Notes under the pieces: generated by a model
What the model was told of the DNA's origin: nothing
Databases searched by the model: none
The model's input: only the letters and a program-made list of their open reading frames with translations
In this document: piece after piece, positions 63,203 to 64,000 of the stretch
Layout: each line of letters begins with the position of its first letter
Position numbering within the stretch: position 1 is the first letter of the stretch
Position numbers and translations under genes: made by a program
Assembly (NCBI GenBank): GCA_026874595.1
Contig: CM049307.1
Location: 19,011,079-19,075,078, forward strand
Source: Sipunculus nudus
Lineage: Eukaryota; Annelida; Sipuncula; Golfingiida; Sipunculidae
DNA length: 64,000 nucleotides
Direction of reading: 5' to 3'

Positions 63203-64000
63203 GTAATAAAATCGGCCTTTCAGAAGACCTACCTGCCTTTAAAAGTCCATGTCATTCATCTACAAATAAAATACAACAAAATCACAAGCATGAAAGAAAA
63301 CATAACTATCGCCAAATGTAAGATTTATAAATTTATAAGCGTAGACTGTTAAGGGAATACTAAGTGCGTCTCTCAATATTGTTCTGTTAAATATTAAATA
63401 ATTAAGCTTTCTCTCGTGTGGGGGAAGAGGCTTATACGGGTTGAAGAGTATAATTCTATATCAATATGTGGGCCTTTGTTTCTCCAGCCCTTGGTTGCGC
63501 TAGATCTCTAATTCGGCTGATTAACCAAAACTGGCCTCTGGTCAGAGTAATGGTCAAAGATGTGCACTTTACTTTTAATTTGCCATCACCCAATTTTCAA
63601 GTTAGTGTCCAAGGGGAATACTTCCTGCAATCAGCAGGCTTCCTCATTACATTTGTTTAAGCCATTTCTGCCATAGAATGCATCATTTGCCATATAGGGG
63701 CGTGTTGTACAGAACTTATCCTTGACATTTTCGTTCCTCATAAATTTATTAAAGATTACTTAAAAACAAAATACTAATTAAATTATTATTTTTTAAGTCA
63801 GTTATATCTTGGAAGAAGCAAATATTTTTTTTTTAGATTGACAAAAATAGGTGAAGAATAGAAGGACGATTTGTCTAATTATAGTTAAACTGATGAAACT
63901 TAGACACTTTTCATCATTTTCTTTAATTCTATATTCTACATGGCTGAGCATTTACCTTTACTTTAAATAACAGTTTTGATATCTAAAGAGTGCAGGTCAA
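63203..64000. other. Intergenic sequence without recognised genes
   Basis: After the GTAA duplication the sequence is ordinary AT-rich DNA with frames under 80 codons. No element or RNA gene is recognised. Confidence 0.35.

Overview
This window looks like AT-rich intergenic DNA from an animal nuclear genome, most likely a marine invertebrate and plausibly a mollusc or another lophotrochozoan. The reasons are the absence of bacterial-style gene packing, many long (AT)n microsatellites, minisatellites, and remnants of animal retroelements and DNA transposons (a Ty3/gypsy-like LTR family, a Penelope-like element with a GIY-YIG endonuclease, a non-LTR reverse transcriptase fragment and a PIF/Harbinger transposase). 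The phylum is an inference. I could not recognise a single intact host gene in 64 kb, so the window reads as a gene desert or one very large intron.

Layout. 1-2.86 kb is ordinary sequence with a 74-bp tandem duplication. 2.86-6.2 kb is a minisatellite of about 100 copies of a 32-bp unit with nested longer duplications. 6.2-18.3 kb holds a 3 x 40-bp repeat, a tRNA-like sequence (8.9 kb), a GC-rich element built of short self-complementary words (9.8-10.4 kb) and a 201-bp tandem duplication (16.1-16.5 kb). 18.36-19.44 kb is a Penelope-like remnant on the minus strand. 20.4-20.7 kb is an LTR fragment. 26.5-27.1 kb is a 33-bp minisatellite. 28.66-29.52 kb is a solo LTR with a target-site duplication. 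30.94-31.58 kb is a second GC-rich word element with clear terminal inverted repeats. 38.9-39.1 kb holds a non-LTR RT fragment and 39.2-39.8 kb an unassigned long ORF. 41.56-42.37 kb is another solo LTR. 42.99-43.74 kb is an old, very degenerate tandem array. 49.4-51.4 kb stacks microsatellites, a plus-strand solo LTR, a Penelope-type hammerhead ribozyme on the minus strand and a third word element. 52.8-53.35 kb is a broken PIF/Harbinger transposase. 58.44-58.69 kb is a short inverted-repeat element. 60.13-62.2 kb is a 42-bp minisatellite interrupted by an LTR element carrying a piece of pol, followed by a last solo LTR (62.3-63.2 kb).

The parts connect as follows. One LTR family supplies six insertions, two minus-strand and three plus-strand plus one fragment. 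Three show 4-bp target duplications or near-duplications, and only one retains pol sequence. Penelope-like sequence occurs at three separate places, and one of these has kept a recognisable type I hammerhead fold. At least three, possibly five, TIR-type elements share a similar terminal motif but contain different internal word repeats of about 10 bp. The rest is non-repetitive AT-rich sequence, and a few stretches have the look of conserved regulatory DNA.
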